DNA of 6,339 nucleotides, taken from positions 1 to 6,339 of the forward strand of contig JAEZNV010000041.1 in the NCBI GenBank assembly GCA_023441725.1, in the 5' to 3' direction. The stretch is from Actinomycetes bacterium (GTDB lineage: Bacteria; Actinomycetota; Coriobacteriia; Coriobacteriales; Coriobacteriaceae). Numbering within the stretch: the stretch's first letter is position 1; every line of letters begins with the position of its first letter. The position numbers were made by a program, and so were the translations under genes. Of this stretch, positions 6,278 to 6,339 are shown piece after piece. The notes beneath the pieces are model-generated. The model had not been told where the DNA came from, searched no databases, and saw nothing but the letters and a program-made list of their open reading frames with translations.

Positions 6278-6318
6278 AAGGCGGGTAACGCCAAAATACG
6301 AGGCTCTGAGGGGATGCC

Positions 6319-6339
6319 ATGTCTCAAGAAACCATCCGC
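6319..6339 (+). CDS. Start of a plus-strand gene cut off by the window edge (MSQETIR...)
   Basis: ATG 6319 is preceded by GAGGGG at 6308-6313 with a 5-nt spacer and by a TATAAT promoter, so a real gene start is likely. An ATG at 6314, in another frame, abuts the same ribosome-binding site and is less likely. Only seven residues are visible, too few to identify the product. A short polar start of this kind occurs in threonyl-tRNA synthetases among others, but that is a guess. Confidence 0.6.

Larger units (their letters stand above)
6025..6318. other. Divergent intergenic region with short dyads; no gene seen
   Basis: This gap lies between the start of the minus-strand membrane-protein gene and the plus-strand start at 6319. 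It holds a possible minus-strand -10 (TATCCT, complement of 6056-6061) with no convincing -35, and three dyads: GGACG-AA-CGTCC at 6085-6096, GTGGCA-C-TGCCAC at 6154-6166 and GCCAAA-N6-TTTGGC at 6179-6196. A short stem, AGCGC 6233-6237 with GCGCT 6245-6249, has AAAAA just to its left, so read on the minus strand it ends in a T-tract like a weak terminator. The rest looks featureless. I saw no T-box or other riboswitch signature. Confidence 0.5.

Noticed and set aside
6160..6318. T-box or other riboswitch before the right-edge gene
   Set aside because: The TATAAT box leaves a leader of only about 35 nt, and the conserved T-box sequence is absent.

Overview
The window looks like a stretch of chromosome from a GC-rich member of the Coriobacteriia, most likely a Collinsella-type gut actinobacterium. 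This is inferred from gene content and base composition: a sortase-anchored discoidin/FIVAR surface protein, a class B sortase, a MoaE-like protein and a PF06541 membrane protein. No marker gene proves the taxon. No mobile element, CRISPR array, tRNA or rRNA gene was seen.

Layout. Positions 1-2436 hold the 3' part of a large plus-strand gene for a secreted, cell-wall-anchored modular protein. It contains the end of a cohesin-like domain, two discoidin-like domains, a Big-like domain, three FIVAR helical repeats, a Gly/Ser/Asn linker, an IPNTG sorting signal, a membrane helix and a basic tail. An intrinsic terminator follows at 2460-2499. The next gap carries the most striking non-coding feature, a perfect 31-bp inverted repeat around a 28-nt centre (2542-2631), and then a probable purE promoter.

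Positions 2726-4696 look like one plus-strand transcription unit of purE (purine synthesis), a class B sortase with an unusually long cytoplasmic tail, and a short MoaE-like protein that lacks some expected active-site residues. Gaps are 36 and 54 nt and no terminator is seen between the genes. A 13-bp stem terminator at 4720-4761, with A- and T-tracts on both sides, separates this unit from the convergent minus-strand gene at 4795-6024. That gene encodes a 409-residue multi-pass membrane protein of the putative type IV ABC-transporter permease family (PF06541, CmpB-like) with an extra N-terminal membrane domain.

Positions 6025-6318 form a divergent intergenic region with several short dyads and a perfect TATAAT box. 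It ends in the first seven codons of a plus-strand gene cut off by the window edge.

How the genes relate. The surface protein and the sortase are a plausible substrate/enzyme pair of one envelope system, although purE and the long hairpin lie between them. The purE-sortase-moaE-like unit mixes functions and is probably a lineage-specific housekeeping arrangement. Nothing here is clearly a new biological system. The best candidates for something undescribed are the 90-nt inverted repeat and the altered MoaE-like protein.
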